Origin: Pseudomonas sp. URIL14HWK12:I12
Lineage (GTDB): Bacteria > Pseudomonadota > Gammaproteobacteria > Pseudomonadales > Pseudomonadaceae
Length of the DNA stretch: 64,000 bases
Direction of reading: 5' to 3'
NCBI RefSeq assembly: GCF_003097135.1
Contig: NZ_QEQL01000003.1
Span: 124,001-188,000, forward strand
Shown here: positions 8,294 through 17,536 of the stretch, in pieces
Numbering within the stretch: the first letter of the stretch is position 1
Layout: every line of letters starts with the position of its first letter
Notes under the pieces: generated by a model
Databases searched by the model: none
The model's input: the letters and a program-made list of their open reading frames with translations, nothing else
Told to the model about the DNA's origin: nothing
Made by a program: the position numbers and the translations under genes

Positions 8294-9376
8294 ATGGGGC
8301 ACAGGGGTAAAAAAGCGGCAGCTTCGCTGCTGCTGATGGCCACGGTGGCGCTCGCCGCCTGTGGCCGCGAAGCGCCGGTTGAGCCGGATACACCGAGGGT
8401 GCAGGTGCTGGAAGTCAAACCCGCGACCTACAACCCTCGCGTGCAACTGACCGGCGACATCCGCGCCCGGGTGCAAACCCAGCTCGCCTTCCGCGTCAGC
8501 GGCAAGATCACCGAGCGCAAGGCCGACGTGGGCGACCGCGTCACCCCTCGCCAGGTACTGGCTCGCCTGGACCCCAAGGACCTGCAGAACAACGTCGACT
8601 CGGCCAATGCTGCCGTGGCGGCTCAACAAGCCCGCGTGACCGAAGCCCGTGCCGCCTTCCAGCGCCAGGCCATTCTGCTGCCCAAGGGCTACACCAGCCG
8701 TAGCGAATACGACAATGCCCAAGCGCAGTTGCGGGCCAATGAAAGCTCGCTGGCCGCAGCGCAGGCGCAACTGGCCAACGCCCGCGAACAGCGCGGCTAC
8801 ACCGACCTGGTGGCCGATGCGCCCGGTGTGATCACCGCACGCCATGCTGAAGCCGGGCAGGTGGTGCAGGCCGCTGCGCCGATCTTCGACCTGGCCCGCG
8901 ACGGCGAACGCGATGCCGTGTTCAACGTTTATGAAGCACTGGTGGGCCAGGCTGCCGAAGGCACGCCGGTGACGGTCAGCCTGCTGGAAAACCCCGCCAT
9001 CAGCGTCGTTGGCCAGGTGCGCGAAGTCACACCGGCCGTGTCGTCACAGAGCGGCACGCTGCAAGTCAAAGTGGCGTTGCCTGAACTGCCCACTGCCATG
9101 CGCCTTGGCGCGGTGGTCAGCGGCAGCGTCGAGACCCCCGGCAAGGCCATGGTCGAGCTGCCGTGGGCGGCGCTGACCAAGGACGTGCACGACCCTGCGG
9201 TGTGGTTGCTGCAAGAGGGCAAAGTGGTGCTGCGCAAAGTGGTGGTGGCGCGCTACCTCACCGGCAAGGTGATCATCGCCGACGGCCTGCAGGCCGGTGA
9301 TACGGTGGTGGTCGCTGGCGGGCAGGTGCTGCATCCGGATATGAAAGTCGAAGTCGCCCAGCGGGTGAACCCATGA
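8294..9376 (+). CDS. triA: RND efflux periplasmic adaptor lipoprotein 1 (TriA-like)
   Basis: A 360-residue membrane-fusion protein. The ATG at 8294 is chosen because AAGGGAG precedes it and it places a lipoprotein signal (VALAAC) correctly. The order is lipoyl half, a coiled-coil hairpin rich in Ala/Gln (about 90-170), then beta-barrel and membrane-proximal domains. It would bridge the inner-membrane RND pump and an outer-membrane channel. The next gene overlaps by 4 nt and encodes a second adaptor, a rare two-adaptor layout known from TriABC of P. aeruginosa. No outer-membrane channel gene is adjacent, which also fits TriABC, since that pump borrows OpmH. Confidence 0.85.
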   Translation: MGHRGKKAAASLLLMATVALAACGREAPVEPDTPRVQVLEVKPATYNPRVQLTGDIRARVQTQLAFRVSGKITERKADVGDRVTPRQVLARLDPKDLQNNVDSANAAVAAQQARVTEARAAFQRQAILLPKGYTSRSEYDNAQAQLRANESSLAAAQAQLANAREQRGYTDLVADAPGVITARHAEAGQVVQAAAPIFDLARDGERDAVFNVYEALVGQAAEGTPVTVSLLENPAISVVGQVREVTPAVSSQSGTLQVKVALPELPTAMRLGAVVSGSVETPGKAMVELPWAALTKDVHDPAVWLLQEGKVVLRKVVVARYLTGKVIIADGLQAGDTVVVAGGQVLHPDMKVEVAQRVNP

Positions 9377-10437
9377 AGCGCCTGTGGATGATAGGGCTGC
9401 TGGCATTGGCCGCCTGCTCCAAGCAAGAGGCTGCCGAGCCGCCGCCGCGGCCCGTGCTTACCGCCACGGTTCAGAGCCTGGACATCGCCCATTGGGGCAG
9501 CTTCGCCGGGAATATCCAGGCACGCTACCAGAGCGAAGTCGGCTTCAGGATCGATGGCCGGATTGCACGCCGTTTAGTGGATGTCGGCGATGAAGTGCGC
9601 CAAGGGCAGTTGCTGGCGGTCCTTGACCCTACCGACCAGCAGAACCGCCTGCGCGCCAGCGAAGGCGACCAGGCGCGCCTGCAGGCGCAGTGGCTCAATG
9701 CCCAAGCGGATGCCAGGCGCCAACAGGAGCTGTTCGACCGTGGCGTGGGTGCACGGGCCCAGCTCGACACCGCCAACGCCAACCTGAAAGCCGCCGCCGC
9801 TTCCCTGGACCAGGCCAAGGCATCGGCCAGCCAGGCACGCGACCAGCTCACCTACGGCGAATTGCGCGCCGACCATGATGCAGTGGTCAACGAATGGCGC
9901 GCAGAAGCCGGCCAGGTGGTGGCGGCAGGCCAGGTGGTGGCGGTGCTCGCCCGGCCCGACGTCAAAGAGGCCGTGATCGACCTGCCCGCCGAGCTGGTGG
10001 ATCAACTGCCCCCGCAGGTAGCCTTCATGGTGCAGGCACAGCTGGACCCCGCCACCACCAGCGCCGCCACGGTGCGCGAGATCGAGCCCCAGGCCGATAG
10101 CACCACCCGCACCCGCCGCGCGCGGTTGACGTTGGCGCAGCAGCCAGTGGGCTTTCGCCTCGGCACGCCGATCCGCGTGAGCCTGAGCAGCGCCATTGCC
10201 GAGCGCCTGCAAGTGCCGGCGCGCGCCATTCAGGAAGTCGACGGCCATACCCAGGTATGGCGCCTGGACACCGCCAGCCACAAGGTCAACCCGCTCAGCG
10301 TTCGGGTAGTCGGCCGCAGCCAGGACCACGCCATTGTCGCGGGGGACCTCAAGGCTGGCGATCAGGTGGTCACCGCTGGCCTGAACAGCCTCAAACCCGG
10401 GCAACCGGTCAAAGCCGAACAAGGACGCGCGCAATGA
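9373..10437 (+). CDS. triB: RND efflux periplasmic adaptor lipoprotein 2 (TriB-like)
   Basis: A 354-residue second adaptor with the lipobox LAAC at residues 12-15. It has the same overall plan as the preceding adaptor, with a coiled coil between about 80 and 160. ATGA overlaps the upstream stop, and its own stop overlaps the pump gene, so the three are translationally coupled. In TriABC both adaptors are needed for activity. The substrate cannot be read from the sequence; placement inside a sulfur-related region may be coincidental. Confidence 0.85.
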   Translation: MKRLWMIGLLALAACSKQEAAEPPPRPVLTATVQSLDIAHWGSFAGNIQARYQSEVGFRIDGRIARRLVDVGDEVRQGQLLAVLDPTDQQNRLRASEGDQARLQAQWLNAQADARRQQELFDRGVGARAQLDTANANLKAAAASLDQAKASASQARDQLTYGELRADHDAVVNEWRAEAGQVVAAGQVVAVLARPDVKEAVIDLPAELVDQLPPQVAFMVQAQLDPATTSAATVREIEPQADSTTRTRRARLTLAQQPVGFRLGTPIRVSLSSAIAERLQVPARAIQEVDGHTQVWRLDTASHKVNPLSVRVVGRSQDHAIVAGDLKAGDQVVTAGLNSLKPGQPVKAEQGRAQ

Positions 10438-13400
10438 GCAAGGGTTCGTTCAACCTCTCCGATTGGGCGCTGCGGCATCAATCGTTCGTCTGGTACCTGA
10501 TGTTCGTGGCCCTGCTGATGGGCGTTTTTTCCTACATGAACCTGGGCCGCGAAGAAGACCCGTCCTTCACCATCAAGACCATGGTGATCCAGACCCGCTG
10601 GCCCGGCGCTACCCAGGACGAAACCCTGCAGCAAGTGACCGACCGCATCGAGAAAAAGCTCGAGGAGCTGGATTCGCTCGACTACACCAAGAGCTACACC
10701 CGCCCCGGCGAATCGACGGTGATGCTGTTTCTCAAGGACACCACCAGCGCCAAGGCCATCCCGCAGATCTGGTACCAGGCGCGCAAGAAGATCGACGATA
10801 TACGCGGCCAGTTCCCCCAGGGCTTGCAGGGGCCGGCCTTCAACGATGAATTCGGCGATGTGTTCGGCTCGATCTACGCCTTCACCACCGACGGCCTGAG
10901 CATGCGCCAGCTGCGCGACTACGTGGAGCAGGTGCGCGCCGAAATTCGCTCGGTGCCGGGGTTGGGCAAGGTCCAGGTGATCGGCGCCCAGGACGAAGTC
11001 ATCTACTTGAATTTCTCCACCCGCAAGCTGGCGGCGCTCGGGCTGGATCAAAACCAGGTGGTGCAGGCGCTGCAGGCGCAGAACGCCGTTACCCCTGCCG
11101 GGGTAATCGAAGCCGGGCCCGAACGCATCAGCGTGCGCACCAGCGGGCAGTTCCATTCCGAACAGGACCTGCGCCAGGTCAACCTGCGAGTGGGCGAGCG
11201 CTTCTACCGGCTGGCGGACATCGCAGACATCCAGCGTGGCTACAGCGATCCGCCCACCCCGCTGTTCCGCTTCAACGGGCAACCGGCGATCGGCCTGGCC
11301 ATCGCCATGCAGGATGGCGGCAACATCCAGACCTTCGGCAAGGCGTTGCACGCGCGCATGGACGAAGTGACCGGTGATCTGCCGATCGGGGTGGGTGTGC
11401 ACGTGGTCTCCGACCAGGCGCAGGTGGTGGAGAAAGCCGTGGGTGGCTTTACCAGTGCGCTGTTCGAGGCCGTGGTGATCGTGCTGGTGGTCAGCTTCGT
11501 GAGCCTGGGGCTGCGTGCGGGCCTCGTGGTGGCTTGCACCATCCCGCTGGTGCTGGCGATGGTGTTCGTGTTCATGGAATACAGCGGCATCACCATGCAG
11601 CGGATTTCCCTGGGTGCGCTGATCATCGCCCTGGGCTTGTTGGTGGACGATGCGATGATCACGGTGGAGATGATGGTCACGCGGCTGGAAGCCGGCGACA
11701 GCCGGGCCGACGCCGCCACCTACGCCTACACCTCAACCGCCTTCCCGATGCTGACCGGCACCTTGGTGACGGTGGCGGGCTTCGTGCCCATCGGCCTCAA
11801 CGCCAGCTCCGCCGGGGAGTACACCTTCACCCTGTTCGCGGTAATCGCCGTGGCGATGCTGGTGTCCTGGGTGGTGGCGGTGTTCTTCGCCCCCGTATTA
11901 GGCGTGCACCTGCTCAGTGAAAAGGTCAAAAAACACGAAGAGAAAAAGCCCGGGCGCGTGGCGCGGGCGTTCGATGGCGGGCTGGTGTTCGCCATGCGCC
12001 ATCGCTGGCTGACGATCATCGGCACGATCGTGATGTTCGCCCTGGCGCTGTTCGGCATGCGCTTCGTGCAGAACCAGTTCTTCCCATCCTCCGACCGCCC
12101 TGAGGTGCTGGTAGACCTTAACCTGCCACAGAACGCCTCCATCAACGAGACCCGCCGAGTGGTCGACCGCTTCGAAGCCTCGCTCAAGGATGACCCGGAC
12201 ATCGCTCGCTGGAGCACCTACATCGGGCAAGGGGCGGTGCGTTTTTATCTGCCGCTGGACCAGCAGTTGGAAAACCCTTTCTATGCACAGCTGGTTATCG
12301 TCAGCAAGGGCCTGGAAGAGCGCGGCGCCTTGATGGCGCGGCTCAATAAACACCTGCGTGAAGATTTCGTCGGGGTGAGCGGGTTCGTTCAACCGCTGGA
12401 GATGGGCCCGCCGGTAGGGCGGCCCGTGCAGTATCGAGTCAGTGGGCGCGATGTGGACCAGGTGCGCAAGCATGCGATGGAGCTGGCTGCCTTGCTCGAC
12501 CGCAACGAGCACATCGGCGAGATGGTTTACGACTGGAGCGAACCGGGCAAGGTGCTGCGTATCGACATCGCCCAGGACCGCGCTCGGCAACTGGGTTTGT
12601 CGTCCAAGGACGTTGCCGACCTGATGAACTCGGTGACCCAGGGCCAGACGGTCACCCAGGTGAACGACAGCATCTACCTGATCAACGTGATCGGCCGCGC
12701 CGAGGACGCCGAGCGTGACTCACCGGAAACCCTGCAGAACCTGCAGATCGTCACGCCCAGCGGCACGTCCATCCCGTTGCTGGCCTTCGCCACCGTGCGT
12801 TATGAGCTCGAGCAGCCGCTGGTGTGGCGCCGCGACCGCCTACCGACGATCACCCTCAAGGCGTCGGTGCGCGATGCCATGCAGCCGACAGACCTGGTCA
12901 ACCAACTGCAGCCGGAGATCGACCGCTTCGCCGACGGCCTGCCTGAGGGCTACAAGGTCGCTACCGGCGGCACGGTCGAGGAGAGCGGCAAGGCGCAAGG
13001 CCCGATCGCGCATGTGGTGCCATTGATGCTGTTTTTGATGGCCACCTTCCTGATGATCCAGCTGCATAGCGTGCAGAAGATGTTCCTGGTGGCCAGTGTG
13101 GCCCCGTTGGGGATCATCGGCGTTGTCATCGCGCTGGTGCCCACGGGCACGCCGATGGGCTTCGTGGCGATCCTCGGCATTCTGGCGCTGATCGGCATCA
13201 TCATCCGCAACTCGGTGATTCTGGTCACGCAGATCGACCAGTACGAGCGGGACGGCTACCGCCCCTGGGACGCTGTTCAGGAGGCGACCCGCCACCGCCG
13301 CCGGCCCATCCTGCTGACGGCCGCAGCAGCCAGCCTGGGGATGATCCCTATCGCTCGCGAGGTGTTCTGGGGGCCGATGGCCTACGCGATGATCGGCGGC

Positions 13401-13475
13401 ATCATCAGTGCCACGGTGCTGACGCTGATGTTCCTGCCGGCGCTTTACGTGGCGTGGTACCGCATCAAGGAGTGA
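10434..13475 (+). CDS. triC: RND efflux pump inner-membrane transporter (TriC-like)
   Basis: A 1013-residue pump of the AcrB/HAE1 superfamily with twelve predicted membrane segments and two large periplasmic loops. The frame is open upstream, but the ATG overlapping the adaptor stop gives the family length and the typical start (FNLSDWALRHQSFVWYL). The TM4 proton-relay motif GLLVDDAMITVEMM is present. It exports small hydrophobic or amphiphilic compounds using the proton gradient. It forms a unit with the two preceding adaptors, and a convergent gene follows after only 5 bp. Confidence 0.93.
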   Translation: MSKGSFNLSDWALRHQSFVWYLMFVALLMGVFSYMNLGREEDPSFTIKTMVIQTRWPGATQDETLQQVTDRIEKKLEELDSLDYTKSYTRPGESTVMLFLKDTTSAKAIPQIWYQARKKIDDIRGQFPQGLQGPAFNDEFGDVFGSIYAFTTDGLSMRQLRDYVEQVRAEIRSVPGLGKVQVIGAQDEVIYLNFSTRKLAALGLDQNQVVQALQAQNAVTPAGVIEAGPERISVRTSGQFHSEQDLRQVNLRVGERFYRLADIADIQRGYSDPPTPLFRFNGQPAIGLAIAMQDGGNIQTFGKALHARMDEVTGDLPIGVGVHVVSDQAQVVEKAVGGFTSALFEAVVIVLVVSFVSLGLRAGLVVACTIPLVLAMVFVFMEYSGITMQRISLGALIIALGLLVDDAMITVEMMVTRLEAGDSRADAATYAYTSTAFPMLTGTLVTVAGFVPIGLNASSAGEYTFTLFAVIAVAMLVSWVVAVFFAPVLGVHLLSEKVKKHEEKKPGRVARAFDGGLVFAMRHRWLTIIGTIVMFALALFGMRFVQNQFFPSSDRPEVLVDLNLPQNASINETRRVVDRFEASLKDDPDIARWSTYIGQGAVRFYLPLDQQLENPFYAQLVIVSKGLEERGALMARLNKHLREDFVGVSGFVQPLEMGPPVGRPVQYRVSGRDVDQVRKHAMELAALLDRNEHIGEMVYDWSEPGKVLRIDIAQDRARQLGLSSKDVADLMNSVTQGQTVTQVNDSIYLINVIGRAEDAERDSPETLQNLQIVTPSGTSIPLLAFATVRYELEQPLVWRRDRLPTITLKASVRDAMQPTDLVNQLQPEIDRFADGLPEGYKVATGGTVEESGKAQGPIAHVVPLMLFLMATFLMIQLHSVQKMFLVASVAPLGIIGVVIALVPTGTPMGFVAILGILALIGIIIRNSVILVTQIDQYERDGYRPWDAVQEATRHRRRPILLTAAAASLGMIPIAREVFWGPMAYAMIGGIISATVLTLMFLPALYVAWYRIKE

Positions 13476-13480
13476 TGCGC

Positions 13481-14104
13481 CTACCCCTTGCGCCAGGCGC
13501 TCGCCAGCCAGGGCTGCTGCTCACGCGGTAGCCCGGCGGGGCGGTAATAGTGCTCCAGCTCCTGAAAGCCCGCGGCCTGCATGACCTGGCGCCACTGCTC
13601 GATGCTGTGAAAGGCGCCATAGCGTTGCCCTTTGAAACCCTCTTGGCCCTCGCCTCGCGGGTTGGAGCTGAACAACACCCCGCCCGGCTTCAAGGTGGCG
13701 TGCAGCTCGGCCAGCACCCGAGGCAGTTCCTGGCTCGGCACATGGAAAAGGCTGGCGTTGGCGAACACGCCGTCGAAATGCTCGGCGGGCAGCGCCAGCC
13801 CCAGGAAGTTCTGCTCCCACACCTCGCAACCACTGGCCTCACGGGCCATGGCGACGAACGCCGCGCAGCCGTCCAGGCCCACCGGTGAATGGCCGCGGGC
13901 CTTGAGGGCGCTCAGGTCGCGGCCGGGCCCGCAACCGAAGTCCAATATCACTGCCTTTTCAGCAGGCAGGTAGCGCAGCAGGGCATCGATGTTCTGGCTT
14001 ACGTCGTGGCCGGCTGTGCCATCGCGGAAGGCTTCGGCCACGGCCTGATAATCGGCCAGGGTGCGGGTGCTGAGGTGTTGCAGGTCTGCCGGGCTGAGGG
14101 CCAT
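13481..14104 (-). CDS. Class I SAM-dependent methyltransferase
   Basis: A 207-residue protein. The start MALSPADLQ at 14104 is preferred over an upstream GTG because a CCGGAGC site precedes it. The SAM-binding motif I is ILDFGCGPGRDL, followed by the acidic end of strand 2 (VGLDGCAAF) and a motif near FDGVFANASLFHV. It resembles small-molecule or thiol methyltransferases of the UbiE/Tam type. The substrate is unknown. It is convergent with the pump gene and lies 40 bp beyond the end of the cystine transporter genes on the same strand, so it could be the last gene of that transcript. Confidence 0.85.
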   Translation of the reverse strand: MALSPADLQHLSTRTLADYQAVAEAFRDGTAGHDVSQNIDALLRYLPAEKAVILDFGCGPGRDLSALKARGHSPVGLDGCAAFVAMAREASGCEVWEQNFLGLALPAEHFDGVFANASLFHVPSQELPRVLAELHATLKPGGVLFSSNPRGEGQEGFKGQRYGAFHSIEQWRQVMQAAGFQELEHYYRPAGLPREQQPWLASAWRKG

Positions 14105-14143
14105 GGCGGGCTCCGGTGGGTCAGGTGGCACTGTAGGTTGGGC

Positions 14144-14890
14144 TCAGTGGGCGAGAAACTTGCTGAGGAACTGCCGTGTGCGTTCGTGCCTGGGGTTGGC
14201 GAACAGCGCCTTGGCCTCCCCCTGCTCGACAATGTGGCCCTGGTCGAAAAACACCACGCGGTTGGCCACGTCCCGGGCGAAGGCCATTTCGTGCGTGACG
14301 ATGATCAGTGTGCGCTTTTCTTCTGCCAACCCACGGATGGTCGCCAGCACCTCGCCCACGCGCTCGGGGTCCAGCGCGGAGGTGGGCTCGTCGAACAGAA
14401 TCGCCTGGGGCTCCATGGCCAGTGCCCGGGCAATGGCCACCCGTTGCTGCTGGCCACCGGACAACTGGCGTGGGTAGGCATCTTCTTTACCGGCCAGGCC
14501 CACCTTGGCCAACAACGCCACGGCCGCCGCCTGGGCTTGCGGGCGAGGCACCCGCCGCACCACCAGCGGGCCCTCCATCACGTTTTCCAGCGCGGTGCGG
14601 TGGGGGAACAGGTTGAAGTTCTGGAACACGAAGCCTACCTGCTGGCGCAACGCCCGCACCTGCGCCTGTTGCTGGCTGAGCGGGCGAGTGCTGTCGATCT
14701 GAAGATCGCCGATGCGCACGCTGCCGGTGTCTGGTGTTTCGAGCAGGTTCAGGCAACGCAGGAAGGTGGTCTTGCCCGAGCCGCTGGGCCCGATGATCGC
14801 CACCACTTCACCCGCGTCGACCCGCAGGTCGATGTTCTCCAGCACAACCTGGCCGTTGAAACGCTTGCTCAGCCCTTTTACGTCGATCAT
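14144..14890 (-). CDS. tcyN: L-cystine ABC transporter ATP-binding protein
   Basis: A 248-residue polar-amino-acid ABC ATPase with Walker A GPSGSGKTT, signature LSGGQQQRVAIARAL, Walker B ILFDEPTSALDPE and the H-loop (VTHEMAFA). It is the third gene of a compact minus-strand unit and starts 4 bp after the permease stop. With the adjacent binding protein and permease it corresponds to the TcyJLN (FliY-YecS-YecC) system for cystine. Facing epsC supports a role in cyst(e)ine supply. Confidence 0.88.
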   Translation of the reverse strand: MIDVKGLSKRFNGQVVLENIDLRVDAGEVVAIIGPSGSGKTTFLRCLNLLETPDTGSVRIGDLQIDSTRPLSQQQAQVRALRQQVGFVFQNFNLFPHRTALENVMEGPLVVRRVPRPQAQAAAVALLAKVGLAGKEDAYPRQLSGGQQQRVAIARALAMEPQAILFDEPTSALDPERVGEVLATIRGLAEEKRTLIIVTHEMAFARDVANRVVFFDQGHIVEQGEAKALFANPRHERTRQFLSKFLAH

Positions 14891-14893
14891 CGG

Positions 14894-15562
14894 TCAGCGC
14901 TCGGCAGCATGGCGGTTGACCCTGGACTCCAGGCGCTGCTGCAGGTGCGACAGCACCGTGGCCAGCACCCAGTAGAGCAGGGCGGCGGTCAGGTACATGG
15001 CGAACACCTCGAAGGTGCGCGCCGTGACCAGTTGCGCCTGGCGGAACAGCTCAGGCACTTGAATGGTGGCGGCCAGTGCGGTGTCCTTGACCAGCGCGAT
15101 GAAGCTGTTGCCCAGTGGCGGCAAGGCGGTGCGCGCAGCCTGGGGCAGCACGGTACGGCGCAGGGTTTGCCAGCGGGTCATGCCCAGCGAGGCGCTGGCC
15201 TCCCATTGGCCCGGCTCGATGGCGCTGATGGCCGCACGCAGGATCTCGCTGGCGTAGGCGGCCATGTTCAAGGAAAACCCGATCAGCGCGGCTGGCAGTG
15301 GTTCGAGCTGGATACCCAGCGATGGCAAGCCGTAGTAGATCAGAAACAGCTGCACCAGCAGGGGCGTGCCGCGAAAGAACGACACATAGCCGCGTGCTAC
15401 CCAGCGCAGCGGGGCGACTGCCGACAGCCGCATCAGGGCCATGGCGAAGCCCAGCAGCAGGCCGAAGAACATGCCGCCCAGGCTCAGCACCACGGTGAAC
15501 CAGGCGCCCTGCAGCAGAAATGGCAGCGACTGCCAGGCGACGTTGAGGCTTTCCTGGTTCAT
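14894..15562 (-). CDS. tcyL: L-cystine ABC transporter permease
   Basis: A 222-residue His/Glu/Gln-type permease with about five membrane segments. The EAA-like loop GQWEASASLGMTRWQTLRRT docks the ATPase. The start overlaps the binding-protein stop by 4 nt, which indicates translational coupling. It probably works as a homodimer with TcyN. Substrate assignment rests on the neighbouring binding protein and on context. Confidence 0.87.
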   Translation of the reverse strand: MNQESLNVAWQSLPFLLQGAWFTVVLSLGGMFFGLLLGFAMALMRLSAVAPLRWVARGYVSFFRGTPLLVQLFLIYYGLPSLGIQLEPLPAALIGFSLNMAAYASEILRAAISAIEPGQWEASASLGMTRWQTLRRTVLPQAARTALPPLGNSFIALVKDTALAATIQVPELFRQAQLVTARTFEVFAMYLTAALLYWVLATVLSHLQQRLESRVNRHAAER

Positions 15563-16350
15563 TGAGTGACGTCAGCACCGAACCATTTGTTCGACAGCGC
15601 CGCCAGGGAGCCGTCGTCACGCATGGCCTTGAGGGCCTTGTCGAGTGCTTCCAGCAGCTCCGGCTCGCCCTTGCGTACGGTAATGCCCGACTCGATGCGG
15701 GAGAACGGCTCGCCGGCAGCGGCCAGCTTGCCGTGGGTTTTCTTCACCATCTCAAGCGCCGCCAGGCGGTCCACCAGTACCACGTCGATGCGGCCGTTGT
15801 TCAGGTCGGCGATCTTGCTGGGGTCATCTTCATAGGTGCGCACCTCGGCCTTGGGCACATTGGCGCGTACCCATTGCTCGTAGTTGGTGCCCAGGCCTAC
15901 ACCGACCTTTTTGCCCGCCAGGTCCTGGGCGGTCTTGATGGTGCCCTGGTCGGCCGTGCGCGTCAGCGCCTGAATGCCAGAGACGGTATAGGGCGTTGAG
16001 AAGTCGTATTTCTTGCGGCGCTCATCGGAGATGCTCACCTGGTTGATGACGACGTCCAGGCGCCGCGACTCCAGGGCCGCCAGCAGGCCATCCCATTTGG
16101 TGGTCTGCAACTTGGCCTGCACGCCGAGCTTGGCTGCGATGGCCTGCGCGAGCTCTACCTCAAAGCCGGTGAGCTTGCCGCTTTCATCCACGAAGCTGAA
16201 CGGTGGGTAGGTGCCTTCAAGGCCCACGCTGATGGCCTTGTTGGCCTGGATCTGCTGCAGTTGCTCACCAGCGTGCACGGTGCCGGAAAGCAGCCCGGCG
16301 ATGGCCAGGGCGGTGAGGGCGAACGGGCGTAGCGTTGCGAATGCGGGCAT
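15559..16350 (-). CDS. tcyJ: L-cystine-binding periplasmic protein
   Basis: A 263-residue type II periplasmic amino-acid-binding protein with a signal peptide ending near VHAGE. The ligand-binding signatures are KAISVGLEGTYPPFSFVDE and DVVINQVSISDERRKKYDFS, as in FliY/TcyJ. It is the first gene of the tcy unit and diverges from epsC across about 210 bp that probably hold both promoters. Cystine import next to serine acetyltransferase fits control by CysB. Confidence 0.88.
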   Translation of the reverse strand: MPAFATLRPFALTALAIAGLLSGTVHAGEQLQQIQANKAISVGLEGTYPPFSFVDESGKLTGFEVELAQAIAAKLGVQAKLQTTKWDGLLAALESRRLDVVINQVSISDERRKKYDFSTPYTVSGIQALTRTADQGTIKTAQDLAGKKVGVGLGTNYEQWVRANVPKAEVRTYEDDPSKIADLNNGRIDVVLVDRLAALEMVKKTHGKLAAAGEPFSRIESGITVRKGEPELLEALDKALKAMRDDGSLAALSNKWFGADVTQ

Positions 16351-16562
16351 ATCGGCTCCTTGGCTTGAATAGGCAGGGCGCCACCCGCGGCGTGGGTAGG
16401 CGACTTGCGACTATAAGTACCGCCCAGGCCCCGGGCAACCGCTATCGATGCGGAACCCGCCGCGCCGGGTGGCGCTCACACAGGTGTGTGACAGCGATGG
16501 CGCACGCGCGTGCTGGCGGTTTAGAGTGGCCCGCTATCGGCCTTTGATGCAGGAGAACAACC

Positions 16563-17507
16563 TTGAACGAGCGTGTACCTGGCCAGGCGCCATCGGAGCC
16601 TTGGCAATTGCAGGAGATCGTTGGCCAACTGCGCACCGCCCGCCAGGCCTGGCGCCGGCAGAACGGCCGCAGTTGCGGCCACAGCGGCGGCCGGCAGTTG
16701 CCTTCCCGCGAGGCGATGGCCGATATCCTCGCGCAGTTGTGCAGTGCCTTGTTCCCGATGCGCCTGGGGCCGGTGGACCTGCGCGAAGAGAGCGAGGACT
16801 TCTACGTCGGCCATACGCTCGACGCCGCCCTGAACGGCCTGCTGCTGCAAGCGCGGCTGGAGTTGCGCTATGCCAACCGCCAAGGCCCGTGCGATGTGGA
16901 GTCGCTCGACGCCAGTGCCTTGCGGCTGGTGCAGGGGCTGGCTGCAGCACTGCCCAGCCTGCGTGTGCAGCTTGACACCGACGTGCTGGCCGCCTACCAG
17001 GGCGACCCGGCCGCGCGCAGCGTGGATGAGGTGCTGCTGTGCTACCCCGGCGTGCTGGCGATCATTCATCACCGCATTGCCCATCATCTGTATAGCGTGG
17101 GCCTGCCGCTGCTGGCGCGGATCGCTGCAGAGCTGGCGCATTCGGCCACCGGCATTGATATTCACCCCGGTGCTCGCATCGGCTCGAGCTTCTTCATCGA
17201 CCACGGCACCGGTGTGGTCATTGGCGAAACGGCGATCATCGGCGAACGGGTGCGGATCTATCAGGCCGTTACCTTGGGCGCCAAGCGCTTCCCCACCGAC
17301 GACAACGGCACCCTGCAGAAGGGCCTGCCTCGCCACCCGATCGTCGAGGATGACGTCGTGATCTATGCAGGCGCCACCATCCTGGGGCGCGTGACCATCG
17401 GCGAAGGCTCCGTGATCGGCGGTAACGTGTGGTTGACCCGCAGCGTGCCAGCGGGCAGCAACATCACCCAGGCGAACCTGCAGCTCGAAGACGGCACACA
17501 GAAGTAA
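16563..17507 (+). CDS. epsC: Serine O-acetyltransferase EpsC
   Basis: A 314-residue enzyme making O-acetylserine from serine and acetyl-CoA, the committed step to cysteine. The start is a TTG at 16563, supported by AGGAG at 16551-16555; no ATG lies at the right place. The N-terminal helical domain (about 1-190) precedes a left-handed beta-helix of hexapeptide repeats with HPGARIGSSFFIDHGTGVVI and GAKRFPTDDNG, as in EpsC/SrpH-type enzymes, which are longer than the usual CysE. An 8-bp hairpin follows the stop. It is divergent from the cystine importer. Confidence 0.92.
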   Translation: MNERVPGQAPSEPWQLQEIVGQLRTARQAWRRQNGRSCGHSGGRQLPSREAMADILAQLCSALFPMRLGPVDLREESEDFYVGHTLDAALNGLLLQARLELRYANRQGPCDVESLDASALRLVQGLAAALPSLRVQLDTDVLAAYQGDPAARSVDEVLLCYPGVLAIIHHRIAHHLYSVGLPLLARIAAELAHSATGIDIHPGARIGSSFFIDHGTGVVIGETAIIGERVRIYQAVTLGAKRFPTDDNGTLQKGLPRHPIVEDDVVIYAGATILGRVTIGEGSVIGGNVWLTRSVPAGSNITQANLQLEDGTQK

Positions 17508-17515
17508 TCCCGCCA

Positions 17516-17536
17516 GCCCCGGCGCCTTGCCGGGGC
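17516..17536 (+). terminator. Hairpin after epsC
   Basis: GCCCCGGC, a 5-nt loop and GCCGGGGC form a perfect 8-bp stem 8 nt after the epsC stop. There is no clear T-run, so it may be a weak terminator or an mRNA-stabilising stem. Confidence 0.5.

Noticed and set aside
13889..15565. Plus-strand frame of 558 codons opposite the tcy transporter genes
   Set aside because: Antisense shadow; the minus-strand genes have clear ABC transporter motifs.
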